Below are positions 51,025 through 59,061 of a stretch of 64,000 nt of DNA, piece by piece. Under the pieces are notes generated by a model. It did no database searches, had not been told where the DNA came from, and saw nothing but the letters and a program-made list of their open reading frames with translations. How positions within the stretch are numbered: the stretch's first letter is position 1; each line of letters begins with the position of its first letter. This stretch comes from Phil1 sp964487565 (GTDB lineage Bacteria; Bacillota; Clostridia; Christensenellales; CAG-138). Location: assembly GCA_964487565.1 (NCBI GenBank), contig CAZARN010000006.1, forward strand, positions 62,001 to 126,000, given 5' to 3'. A program made the translations under genes and the position numbers.

Positions 51025-54000
51025 TCAATATCCCATGAACGTCCAGCTCGGCAGCCACTGCATTATCTGCACATAAGTTTTTGAACATTCCGTGCCGGTG
51101 ATTATCGGATAAAACGCCGCGAACAGAACAAGCGCCGCGCCCATCCATATCCATTTCACCTTTGAATATCGCGGATCAAGCTCCTCTTTCTTCTCAAGCA
51201 TATAAACCGTTATAAGGATTATAAACGGTACGCATGCGAAATAATGATATATGAACGTACAGCGCGTGACCAATACCCACGGCAGCAATTCAGCAAGCAG
51301 CGCCGTGAAAAGCACGAACCATTCCATATTTGGTTTCAGCTTCCCGCGGATGAGCTTGATCAGCGCCGCCGCGGAACCCACGCAGCACACCCACCACACA
51401 GCCGGGTTTCCCATGGCGGAAATCGTGCCTATGTTGCCCTCGGCAACATCATAGGATACATAATACCACATCGGGCGTATTATAAGCGGCCACTGCCACC
51501 ACGGGGACTGATATGCGTGCGTAGCCTTCAACCCGCTGTGATAGCTGAACATGAATTCCTGCACGCCCCATATTCCCTTGAGATCATATGGCGTTTCGCA
51601 GAGCATGTACGGCAGATACGACAGTATATATATGCCCACAGGCAGCGCGATATAAAACACGCAGCACCACAGCAGCGTGAGCACCGTGTTCTTTACAAAC
51701 GGCGCCACTGCCGAGCGAAGCTTTTCGTCGTCGGAATTTCTTAAGCGCCTGTACTGTACAAAGCGTTTGCCGAGCGAAACGAACAGCAGTACAGCCATTC
51801 CGCCGCCTGCATATATACATATCCATTTGCTCGCCGCGCCGAGGCCGAAGAAAAGTCCCCCAAGCGCAAGCGGCTTGAGCGTCTTTTTCAAACCGTCGGA
51901 AAAGAAGTTCATCGTATAATACTGATACATATAGTAGAACATCAGTATGATGAAGAACACTCCGTAAACGTCGATCGTCGCTATGCGCGTCTGCGTATAA
52001 TGCATGAAGTCGAATGCAAACAGCACCGATGCAAGCAGCGCATATTCGCTCTTTTTGAACAGCCGTTTGCCGAACGCATACATTATCGGCACCATCGCAA
52101 TGCCGAAAAGCGCTCCCACAATTCGCCAGCCAAGCGGATTCATCCCGAAAACCGCAATGCCGAGCATGATGAATATCTTGCCAAGCGGCGGATGCGAGTT
52201 CTCATACGGCTTTATTCCGTTGAGATGCTCATACGCCGTTCGGGCATGATACAGCTCGTCAAAATACATGCCGTACATGTATGTCATCTTTTCCGGAACC
52301 TCATCCGGTTCGTCCGTGAGAAGGGCCGCATCCCCGTCGCCCTGTGAAGTTGAGGCAACGTATTTTCCGTTTTCATCAAAGAAGGCGAGCTCGTTGAACC
52401 ATACCTCGCCGCTCGTCACACGAATGGTGAGCGATGAAATCGTACTGCCGGCCCCGCCTAGGCTCGTCCAGCGGAACATATCGCCGTTTTCCTCGGTATA
52501 ATCAAGCTCAGTGCCGTCGCTGAGTGTAAGCTTGACCGATCCGGTATACAATCCGCCGAATACGCGAATATCAGAAAGCGTCGTTTCGCGTTCGAGCGTG
52601 ACAGTCACGGTGTCTCCTTCTTCACCCGTCCAGTATGTTTCCGGGGCTGTCGTCGTGCCGAGATTGATGAGGGCTATCACGCCGTAAACAACAGTGACGG
52701 CAAGCACGAATATCCTGTCGCGCTTTGTGTAATGCAGCTTGTTGTCAACCGGATCCGGCAAAGCCTGCGCGGTTGTTTTTGGCAGCTTTTTTTCAGCAAA
52801 CGCCGGAAGCTTCACGCCGTGAAATACTATGTCGCAGCTCGCATATGTTAGATAGGCAAACGCCGCAAGGTTGATTATCGAACCGATCGCGGTCATGATA
52901 TCATAAACCGTGCCACGCGCCGACTGATTGTCAACGATCACAATGGCCAAAAGCGCGTTGAACAGCGCCGCGCATGTCATGGCCAAAAAGGATGTGAAAA
53001 GGCGCTTGTCCCTGTAAAAGATGAATGCGACGAGCACGAGCATTATCGCCGGGAAAAGATACCGTTCGTGCATGTATTGGCCGAGATTGAACACCGCTGC
53101 GACAAGCCATGCCGCGGAAAGCGTGAGGCAGTGCTTTTCGCGTTTTCTGCCAAAGATATACAGTATAGCTGAAAACGCAACGGAAAGCGCGATGAATATC
53201 GTGCCCCATGTGCCGTATGACAGGCCGAGAACGACCGTATCAATACCTGCCCAGTTGCCGCCGAGCAAGGCCATGAGATTGAACGCTTCAATGCTCGCAT
53301 ACGGATAGCTTGTCGCCGTGCCGATTATTTTGCTGAGGAACCACATCGGCTCCTGAGAATTGCGAAACGGCAGCGAAAGAAGGAAAATCGCCGCGCATGC
53401 GGCCGCGACGGCCGCAACGGTCTTCCACAAGCCGCGAAGGAAACCCTCATCCTTTATATAGCAGAAATAAGCAACCGCAAGTATCGGCCCGACCATAAGC
53501 GCCTGTGGTTTTACCATTATCGCTATGCCGTAAACAAGACCGGCAAGTATAACCTTTTTGTCGACGAAAAGCAATATCACGGCGATCAGCAGCACCGACA
53601 GTATCTGATCGATCTGTCCCCAGCCTCCCGATATGAACGCAAAAAGCGGGTTGAATGCCACAACGCAGGCAAGCACCAGCGGCAGCGACCCCATCCGCGC
53701 ATCCGGCGAGGTCCGCGCGCGCTTTTGCGCAAGATTGTATACCAGCCATGCTGCGACCAAATCCGCAACTATGCCCGGAAGCTTTGTGAGCAAAACATAA
53801 CCGGCGCTTGCGTATGAAATGCCCAGGACTTTTGCAATGCTGCCCGTGAGGTAAAGCACATACATGTATCCCGGAGGATAGTCCGCGAAAACACCTGATG
53901 TATAAAACTCCGAAAGCCCTCCGTTCGCAAGATTGAACGACCAGGCCATAAAGCAGTTTATATCCGTGGGATGCCCGTAGAATATAAGCGAAAAAGCAAC

Positions 54001-54786
54001 GCGCACAACAAGCGCGCCGATCAGTATCGCCGTGAGCCACAGTCTTTCCGACTGTCTGTCCGCGGCTTCGATCGTCGGGGTATTGTCCGTCTCTATATAT
54101 TTCCTGAATATGATGATCGAAACGAGCGCCGTCGTAAGCACGGCAAGGATAATATAACCTATATGGGGTATTTCGCCGTCCGCAACGGAGCCCGTCTGTT
54201 CGTCTTCATCCCCGCCAACGGCCGCAATGGAAAAATCGGCTGCGTCGCCGCTGAATGACGCAAGATATTCAACCGTAAAGTCGTCGAACCATGCGCCGCC
54301 TGAGCTTAATGCGCCGTAGCCTCCCATGCGCACGCATACGGTGATCTCCTTTTGCCCGCGTGCGGTCTTGCCGGTAAGTTCTATCGTCTGCCAGCCGTCG
54401 CTTGTGCCAAAAACGCCGCTGCTTGCAGCAAGCGATCCCACAACGGAGATATTGGCTCCCGCGCCGCCTGAAACGTTCTCGGTCTTCACCTGACAGGTAA
54501 GCTTATAGTATGAATTCGCCTTGCATTCTATCGTCTGGCACAGGCGGATGTCATTTCCGGCGCCTTCCGGAACGTAAAGATAGGCGCATTTTTGGCCCAA
54601 CTCGTCGACCGTTTCCGCATATCCGTTTTCAGCCCCTGTATACCATGCCTCATAATACCAGCCATCCGGGGCTGTATCCGCCGCCCCGTCAAACCCGCCA
54701 TTTTGTATGAGCTCTTCATCCGCAAGCACGGTTGACGCCAAAAGCATGATGACAAGGGCAATAAGAATACCTTTTGTTCTTTTCAT
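51025..54786 (-). CDS. Two-module GT-C glycosyltransferase with CBM-like domain (PMT family C-half)
   Basis: A 1,253-residue membrane protein. In order: signal peptide (MKRTKGILIALVIMLLASTVL, ending in ADEE); a beta-sandwich carbohydrate-binding-like domain (about 24-175, ELIQNGGFDGAADTAPDGWY, WFDDFTVEYL); one helix (210-227); a GT-C module (about 250-640, with the acidic loop DINCFMAWSFN at 275 and ADYPPGYMYVLYL); a second beta-sandwich (about 730-820); and a C-terminal PMT/GT39-like GT-C module (from 843, DELYHARTAYEHLNGIKPYE, NSHPPLGK; DLKGIW, FIYHYFACVPF). The acidic loop motifs suggest both are active. It probably transfers sugars from a polyprenyl phosphate to surface proteins or glycans. 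Start: ATG at 54786, behind AGAGG. Confidence 0.85.
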   Translation of the reverse strand: MKRTKGILIALVIMLLASTVLADEELIQNGGFDGAADTAPDGWYYEAWYTGAENGYAETVDELGQKCAYLYVPEGAGNDIRLCQTIECKANSYYKLTCQVKTENVSGGAGANISVVGSLAASSGVFGTSDGWQTIELTGKTARGQKEITVCVRMGGYGALSSGGAWFDDFTVEYLASFSGDAADFSIAAVGGDEDEQTGSVADGEIPHIGYIILAVLTTALVSIIIFRKYIETDNTPTIEAADRQSERLWLTAILIGALVVRVAFSLIFYGHPTDINCFMAWSFNLANGGLSEFYTSGVFADYPPGYMYVLYLTGSIAKVLGISYASAGYVLLTKLPGIVADLVAAWLVYNLAQKRARTSPDARMGSLPLVLACVVAFNPLFAFISGGWGQIDQILSVLLIAVILLFVDKKVILAGLVYGIAIMVKPQALMVGPILAVAYFCYIKDEGFLRGLWKTVAAVAAACAAIFLLSLPFRNSQEPMWFLSKIIGTATSYPYASIEAFNLMALLGGNWAGIDTVVLGLSYGTWGTIFIALSVAFSAILYIFGRKREKHCLTLSAAWLVAAVFNLGQYMHERYLFPAIMLVLVAFIFYRDKRLFTSFLAMTCAALFNALLAIVIVDNQSARGTVYDIMTAIGSIINLAAFAYLTYASCDIVFHGVKLPAFAEKKLPKTTAQALPDPVDNKLHYTKRDRIFVLAVTVVYGVIALINLGTTTAPETYWTGEEGDTVTVTLERETTLSDIRVFGGLYTGSVKLTLSDGTELDYTEENGDMFRWTSLGGAGSTISSLTIRVTSGEVWFNELAFFDENGKYVASTSQGDGDAALLTDEPDEVPEKMTYMYGMYFDELYHARTAYEHLNGIKPYENSHPPLGKIFIMLGIAVFGMNPLGWRIVGALFGIAMVPIMYAFGKRLFKKSEYALLASVLFAFDFMHYTQTRIATIDVYGVFFIILMFYYMYQYYTMNFFSDGLKKTLKPLALGGLFFGLGAASKWICIYAGGGMAVLLFVSLGKRFVQYRRLRNSDDEKLRSAVAPFVKNTVLTLLWCCVFYIALPVGIYILSYLPYMLCETPYDLKGIWGVQEFMFSYHSGLKATHAYQSPWWQWPLIIRPMWYYVSYDVAEGNIGTISAMGNPAVWWVCCVGSAAALIKLIRGKLKPNMEWFVLFTALLAELLPWVLVTRCTFIYHYFACVPFIILITVYMLEKKEELDPRYSKVKWIWMGAALVLFAAFYPIITGTECSKTYVQIMQWLPSWTFMGY

Positions 54787-54872
54787 TGCAATCCTCTGTC
54801 GCTTCCTTAATGTCTTTCCATAGGATACCATATTTTTTGGATTTTCTCATCTGCGAAAGGAATTATTAACAA

Positions 54873-55223
54873 TTATGCCTGAAATGCGTTCATGATATGC
54901 GTAACGCTCCCCCATGGGAGCGCGACCTCCGCCACGTCAAAGCGAAGCTTTGCTTCAAGTATCCCGTTTTCCGCGGCATACGCCGTTGCCGCTTTTATTA
55001 TATTCCGCTGTTTTTGAAGCGTCACCGCCTCGCGACCCGTGCCGAATTCAGAACCTGTACGCGCCTTCACCTCGATGAAGACCGTGGTGTCACCGTCGAG
55101 CATGATAAGATCGATCTCACAGCGAAGCGCGCGATAATTGCGCTTGAGCAGCACAAAGCCCTTTTTTTGAAAATACAGAAGCGCCGCTTCCTCGCCCTCG
55201 TCGCCGCGTATACGTCTGTTCAT
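54873..55223 (-). CDS. yraN: UPF0102 endonuclease-like protein YraN
   Basis: 116 residues of the restriction-endonuclease-like UPF0102 family: RIRGDEGEEAALLYFQKKGF, RCEIDLIMLDGDTTVFIEVKA with the D...ExK catalytic pattern, and LRFDVAEV. Function uncertain in bacteria. Two ATGs (55226 and 55223) adjoin; the second, six bases after GGAGG, overlaps the rnhB stop as TGATG. Confidence 0.92.
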   Translation of the reverse strand: MNRRIRGDEGEEAALLYFQKKGFVLLKRNYRALRCEIDLIMLDGDTTVFIEVKARTGSEFGTGREAVTLQKQRNIIKAATAYAAENGILEAKLRFDVAEVALPWGSVTHIMNAFQA

Positions 55224-55855
55224 CATTCGCCTCCGATTATTCCGCGTATGAAGGTCCGCCTGTGCAGAGGACACGGTCCGTATTTTTTCAACGCCGCGAT
55301 ATGCTCCGCAGTGCCGTAACCCATGTTTCTTTCAAAACCGTACTCAGGATATTTTTCGCCCATACCGGTCATGAAGGCGTCCCTTTCAACCTTGGCCACG
55401 ATCGAAGCGGCCGCGATAAGATAGCTTTTCGCGTCGCCGTGTATCATGGCGTGCTGACGCGCGGGTATATCAAGCCCTGTCACCGCGTCGACAAGCACAT
55501 CGCCGCACTCTTTACCCATTGCCTCGTATGCGAGGCGGAATGCCTTTTTGGTGGCGTTGAGAATATTTATCTCATCGATTTCCTTTTCATACACCCAGCC
55601 CAGGCCAAGCGAAAGCGCCGCTTCGCGAATCATCGGACAAAGCTTTTCGCGGCGGAGTTTTGTTACCTTTTTGGAATCGTTCACAAACCTTATGAGCGGC
55701 TCCGGCGGAAGCACCACGCATGCCGTGACCACCGGCCCGGCAAGCGGCCCGCGGCCAACCTCGTCCGTGCCTGCCGGATATATCCCCTGCGTCCAAAATG
55801 CACGTTCCGTTTCGGTGAGCGTGAAAAGACGCGCGTCTTCCTTATCGGACGTCAT
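55223..55855 (-). CDS. rnhB: Ribonuclease HII
   Basis: It removes RNA from RNA-DNA hybrids and single ribonucleotides from DNA. 210 residues: YPAGTDEVGRGPLAGPVV with the DE catalytic pair, NDSKKVTKLRREKL, VDAVTGLDIP, HGDAKSYLIAAASIVAKVER with Asp, and the GYGTAEHIAALKKYGPCPLH tail. ATG at 55855, eight bases after GGGGG in the end of rbgA. Confidence 0.95.
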   Translation of the reverse strand: MTSDKEDARLFTLTETERAFWTQGIYPAGTDEVGRGPLAGPVVTACVVLPPEPLIRFVNDSKKVTKLRREKLCPMIREAALSLGLGWVYEKEIDEINILNATKKAFRLAYEAMGKECGDVLVDAVTGLDIPARQHAMIHGDAKSYLIAAASIVAKVERDAFMTGMGEKYPEYGFERNMGYGTAEHIAALKKYGPCPLHRRTFIRGIIGGE

Positions 55856-55856
55856 C

Positions 55857-56705
55857 TCAGTTTTCCCCCGGTTTTTCAAACGTGACCCTTGCTATCTTCC
55901 CGGCGCGGAACTCGTCGAGCACTATGCGCGCGGCGCGCTCCGTATCCGGTTCGTTCCCGCGCAGCATAAAACCGCGGCTTGCACATACGGCCGGAAGCAC
56001 GTCGTGTATTTGCATATTTTCCTTTATCTCGCCGTAACGCGCGCAGACCTCTGCCGGTACAATTTGAATAAGCTCCATAAGGAGGGAGGACGCAAGCTCC
56101 TCGGCGTCCATCGTCTCATCGTTGATGGAGCCAATGAAAGCGAGATGCCTTGCAAGCCTAGCGTCTTCAAGCTTCGGCCAAAGAAGCCCCGGCGTATCCA
56201 TAAGCTCAAGGTACGGCCCGATCTTCACCCACTGCTTGCCGCGCGTGACGCCGGGTTTATCGCCAACCTTGGCGCGGTTTTCACCCGCTATGCGGTTTAT
56301 GAAGGTGGATTTGCCGACGTTTGGGATGCCGACCACCATCGCGCGCACGGTCTTCATCACGCCCTTTGCCTTCATTCTTGCCACCTTTTCGGCTGCGGCT
56401 TCCTCGATCGCCGCTATTGCGGCTTTCTTTTTCGCGCTGCTTGTCGCCACGAAGTCCATCGCCACGATACCGTTCGCGCGATAGTATTCAATCCAGGCTT
56501 TTGTATCCTTCTCCCGTGCAAGATCGCTCTTGTTGAGAAGCATGACGCGCTGCTTGTTCATGAAAAGGGCGTCAAAATCAGGGTTGCGCGTGGCCTGCGG
56601 CGCGCGCGCGTCCGAAAGCTCAACGACAACGTCAATCAGCGAGAGGTTCTCTTCGAGCATCCTCTTCGCTTTGGCCATATGGCCCGGATACCAATTTATC
56701 TGCAT
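55857..56705 (-). CDS. rbgA: Ribosome biogenesis GTPase RbgA/YlqF
   Basis: It acts in late assembly of the 50S subunit. 282 residues with circularly permuted GTPase motifs: G4 LLNKSDLA comes before G1 GIPNVGKSTFIN, G2 GVTRGKQW and G3 DTPGLLWP. The N-terminal INWYPGHMAKA is diagnostic. rnhB starts one base after its stop. Confidence 0.95.
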   Translation of the reverse strand: MQINWYPGHMAKAKRMLEENLSLIDVVVELSDARAPQATRNPDFDALFMNKQRVMLLNKSDLAREKDTKAWIEYYRANGIVAMDFVATSSAKKKAAIAAIEEAAAEKVARMKAKGVMKTVRAMVVGIPNVGKSTFINRIAGENRAKVGDKPGVTRGKQWVKIGPYLELMDTPGLLWPKLEDARLARHLAFIGSINDETMDAEELASSLLMELIQIVPAEVCARYGEIKENMQIHDVLPAVCASRGFMLRGNEPDTERAARIVLDEFRAGKIARVTFEKPGEN

Positions 56706-56726
56706 CGTATTCTCCCTCTGTTAAGC

Positions 56727-56759
56727 AAAGCCCCCGGAGGCGTTGGCCGCGGGGGCTTT
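56727..56759 (-). terminator. Terminator after rplS
   Basis: Minus strand AAAGCCCCC (56759-56751) pairs with GGGGGCTTT (56735-56727), followed by GCTTAAC with a short T-run. Located between rplS and rbgA. Confidence 0.75.
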
Positions 56760-56772
56760 ATCATCGGTTGAC

Positions 56773-57126
56773 TTATTTCTCTTCGATACGCTCGACGATC
56801 TTGGCGGCCTTGCCGGAACGATCGCGCAGGTAGTAAAGCTTCGCCCTGCGGACGCGGCCATGGCGCAGCACTTCGATGCGGCCGATGCGGGGGCTGTTGT
56901 ACGGGAAAGTCCTCTCAACGCCGATACCGTAGGAGACGCGGCGCACGGTGAAGGATTTACGGATGCCGCCACCCTGAATTTTGATGACGATACCTTCGAA
57001 GTTCTGGAGCCTCTCACGGCTGCCTTCGACGACCTTCACGAATACGCGGACGGTATCGCCGATCTCAAGCTTCGGGAGATCCGTGCGTATCTGCTCTTTT
57101 TCAAGTTCCCTGATGATGTCTGCCAT
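56773..57126 (-). CDS. rplS: 50S ribosomal protein L19
   Basis: 117 residues: IIRELEKEQIRTDLPKLEIG, DTVRVFVKVVEGSRERLQNF, GIVIKIQGGGIRKSFTVRRV, and the C-terminal RRAKLYYLRDRSGKAAKIVE. It is transcribed from its own promoter after trmD, and ends at a terminator. Confidence 0.98.
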   Translation of the reverse strand: MADIIRELEKEQIRTDLPKLEIGDTVRVFVKVVEGSRERLQNFEGIVIKIQGGGIRKSFTVRRVSYGIGVERTFPYNSPRIGRIEVLRHGRVRRAKLYYLRDRSGKAAKIVERIEEK

Positions 57127-57201
57127 TTTTTATTTCTCCTTCCTCACAGACGTTCTTATGAGCCTTCTGCTCACATTGGACCGCCCGCTGTCACGACCGC
57201 C
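57127..57201 (-). ncRNA. Possible L19 leader RNA
   Basis: About 70 untranslated bases between promoter and rplS with a GAGC-AGAAG-GCTC hairpin and GTGACAGCGGGCGG. Firmicutes have an autoregulatory L19 leader in this place. A shared 11-base segment CGCCCGCTGTC (written on the + strand) occurs here and before rpsP. Confidence 0.35.
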
Positions 57202-57230
57202 ATTATAACACAGCGTTATTTCCATTGCAA
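57202..57230 (-). promoter_or_regulatory. Promoter of rplS
   Basis: Minus strand TTGCAA (57230-57225), N17, TATAAT (57207-57202), directly after the trmD stop. Confidence 0.85.
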
Positions 57231-57233
57231 TAG

Positions 57234-57971
57234 CTAATTTCCCTTATTCCGGGCGCTTTTCAGCCTTTCAAGGAGCGCTTTGTCCTTTTTGTCAAGCTCG
57301 GTATTCCCGATCAGCTCCGGACGCCGCTCATATGTGATGCGAAGAGCTTCGTCCCGCCTCCATCTGGCGATCAGCGCATGGTTCCCGTTGAGCAGAACCT
57401 CAGGCACATCCATGTTTCTGAAGCTTGCCGGACGTGTATATTGCGGATATTCAAGAAGTCCGTCCGAAAACGATTCCTCATCCGCAGATTCTGCGCTTCC
57501 CAGCACGCCGGGGATGAAACGCGACACGCAGTCTATCACGACCATCGCCGCAAGCTCGCCTCCGGTGAGAACATAATCGCCTATCGATATCTCTTCATCC
57601 ATAATAGGCGACACCCGCTCGTCGATGCCTTCATAATGGCCGCAAAGGAAAAGCAGGCGCGGCTTCTGCGCAAGTTCGCGCGCAAGTGACGGCGTAAGCT
57701 TTTTCCCTCTTGGCGACATTGTAATGCGAAAAGCTTCATGCGAAGGATCCACGTGCTCGATGCAGGAATACACCGGCTGAGCCATCATCACCATCCCGGC
57801 GCCTCCGCCAAAGGGATAATCATCGGTATTGCGGTGCTTATTCTCCGAATAGTCCCTGATATCGTGCAGGCCGAATTCAAGTATGCCGTTTTGTGCCGCG
57901 CGGCCGAGCATACTTGTTGAAAAGACCTCGCCGAACATATTCGGGAATGTTGAAAGCACGTCAATCCTCAA
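57234..57971 (-). CDS. trmD: tRNA (guanine-N1-)-methyltransferase
   Basis: It methylates G37 of tRNAs. 245 residues: RIDVLSTFPNMFGEVFSTSM, DDYPFGGGAGMVM, LFLCGHYEGIDERV, the SAM knot ISIGDYVLTGGELAAMVVID and FRNMDVPEVLLNGNH. The start is a TTG at 57971, eight bases after GGAGGAGGT, overlapping rimM by 11 bases; a longer in-frame sequence to 58022 has no family match. Confidence 0.95.
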   Translation of the reverse strand: MRIDVLSTFPNMFGEVFSTSMLGRAAQNGILEFGLHDIRDYSENKHRNTDDYPFGGGAGMVMMAQPVYSCIEHVDPSHEAFRITMSPRGKKLTPSLARELAQKPRLLFLCGHYEGIDERVSPIMDEEISIGDYVLTGGELAAMVVIDCVSRFIPGVLGSAESADEESFSDGLLEYPQYTRPASFRNMDVPEVLLNGNHALIARWRRDEALRITYERRPELIGNTELDKKDKALLERLKSARNKGN

Positions 57972-58491
57972 AAAGGCCGACCTCCTCCAGAACAGCGGAA
58001 TCCAGCACGATGCGACCCTCATCCGTATCGATCGATCTGAAAACCCTTGTCAGCGCCGGGAGCATGAGCTTGCGTTCCCCGCTGATCACATACACGTCGT
58101 TAGCGCCCGTTTCCAGCACGTCCTTGAGCTTGCCATAGCTTTTACCGTTCTCATCGATCACCTCGCACCCTATGAGATCGGTCACAAAATGGCTGTTCTC
58201 GGGAAGCTTTACCGTGTGCGCGCGATCTACGCAAATAAACGCGCCGCGAAGCTTCTCCGCATCCTCGCGCGTTGCGCAGCATGATAAGCCGGCGTACACG
58301 GCGTCCTCGCGAACGCCCACGTCCGAAACAACGACAGGCGTATATATTCCTTTGTTCTCAATGAAAGCGTCCCTGACGGCGGCAAAACGCGCAACATCAT
58401 CGGTGAGAGGGTCAAGCTTCACCGCCCCGTGAACGCCGTGCGGGCGTACTATGACGCCCACACGAAGATACTCTTTTTTCTTTTCTGTCAT
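57961..58491 (-). CDS. rimM: Ribosome maturation factor RimM
   Basis: A 16S processing factor that binds S19. 176 residues: N-terminal LRVGVIVRPHGVHGAVKLDPLTDD domain and the C-terminal PRC barrel (SHFVTDLIGCEVIDENGKSY, VLETGANDVYVI). Its ATG overlaps the khpA stop (TGATG), and its own end overlaps trmD. Confidence 0.94.
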   Translation of the reverse strand: MTEKKKEYLRVGVIVRPHGVHGAVKLDPLTDDVARFAAVRDAFIENKGIYTPVVVSDVGVREDAVYAGLSCCATREDAEKLRGAFICVDRAHTVKLPENSHFVTDLIGCEVIDENGKSYGKLKDVLETGANDVYVISGERKLMLPALTRVFRSIDTDEGRIVLDSAVLEEVGLFED

Positions 58492-58718
58492 CAGACGATC
58501 TCTACGATGTATTTCTTGTTTTCCTTGATGGACGCCGCCTTGACCACCGTGCGGATGGCCTTTGCGATGCGTCCCTGCTTGCCGATCACTTTGCCCATAT
58601 CGTCGGGCGCGACGGTAAGCTCGATTATCGTGGCCTTATCGCCCTGCTTTTCCTCAACCTTGACTTCATCGGGCTTGTCCACGAGATTCATTGCAATGTA
58701 TTTCACCAGTTCTCCCAT
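58491..58718 (-). CDS. khpA: KH-domain RNA-binding protein
   Basis: 75 residues: MGELVKYIAMNLVDKPDEVKV and a single KH motif (GKVIGKQGRIAKAIRTVV with the GxxG loop GKQG). In Firmicutes KhpA with KhpB regulates cell division and mRNA. The ATG at 58718 follows GAGG by seven bases; a longer frame to 58817 lacks family similarity. Located between rpsP and rimM as in B. subtilis. Confidence 0.95.
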   Translation of the reverse strand: MGELVKYIAMNLVDKPDEVKVEEKQGDKATIIELTVAPDDMGKVIGKQGRIAKAIRTVVKAASIKENKKYIVEIV

Positions 58719-58744
58719 GGTCTGCCTCGCCGACGTTGCGTCGC

Positions 58745-58987
58745 TCACTGTATCGCGCCGCTCTTTTTGAGCAGGCCGCGCACGGTGTCGGTGGGCTGAG
58801 CGCCGTTCTTGAGCCAATGCTGGGCGCGTTCGTTGTCGATCTTTATATCGGCGGGATCGGTGAGGGGATTGTAATAGCCAAGCTCCTCAATAAAGGCGCC
58901 GTTGCGGGGTGCGCGAGAATCCGCCACCACGAGACGATAGAAAGGAGCCTTCTTGGCGCCCATCCTGCGAAGTCTGATCTTAAGCAT
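58745..58987 (-). CDS. rpsP: 30S ribosomal protein S16
   Basis: 80 residues: LKIRLRRMGAKKAPFYRLVV, ADSRAPRNGAFIEELGYYNP and LKNGAQPTDTV. AGGAGG lies before the ATG. It is about 75 bases downstream of ffh, probably in the same transcript. Confidence 0.98.
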   Translation of the reverse strand: MLKIRLRRMGAKKAPFYRLVVADSRAPRNGAFIEELGYYNPLTDPADIKIDNERAQHWLKNGAQPTDTVRGLLKKSGAIQ

Positions 58988-59061
58988 AATTGGTTTCCTC
59001 CTGATATATTATCTTGATTTTATATTCCGAAAACGGTCGCCCGCTGTCGTGCAAAGTTGTT

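Noticed and set aside
57972..58022. An N-terminal extension of TrmD.
   Set aside because: It has no similarity to the family and lies inside rimM; the TTG at 57971 has a good ribosome site.
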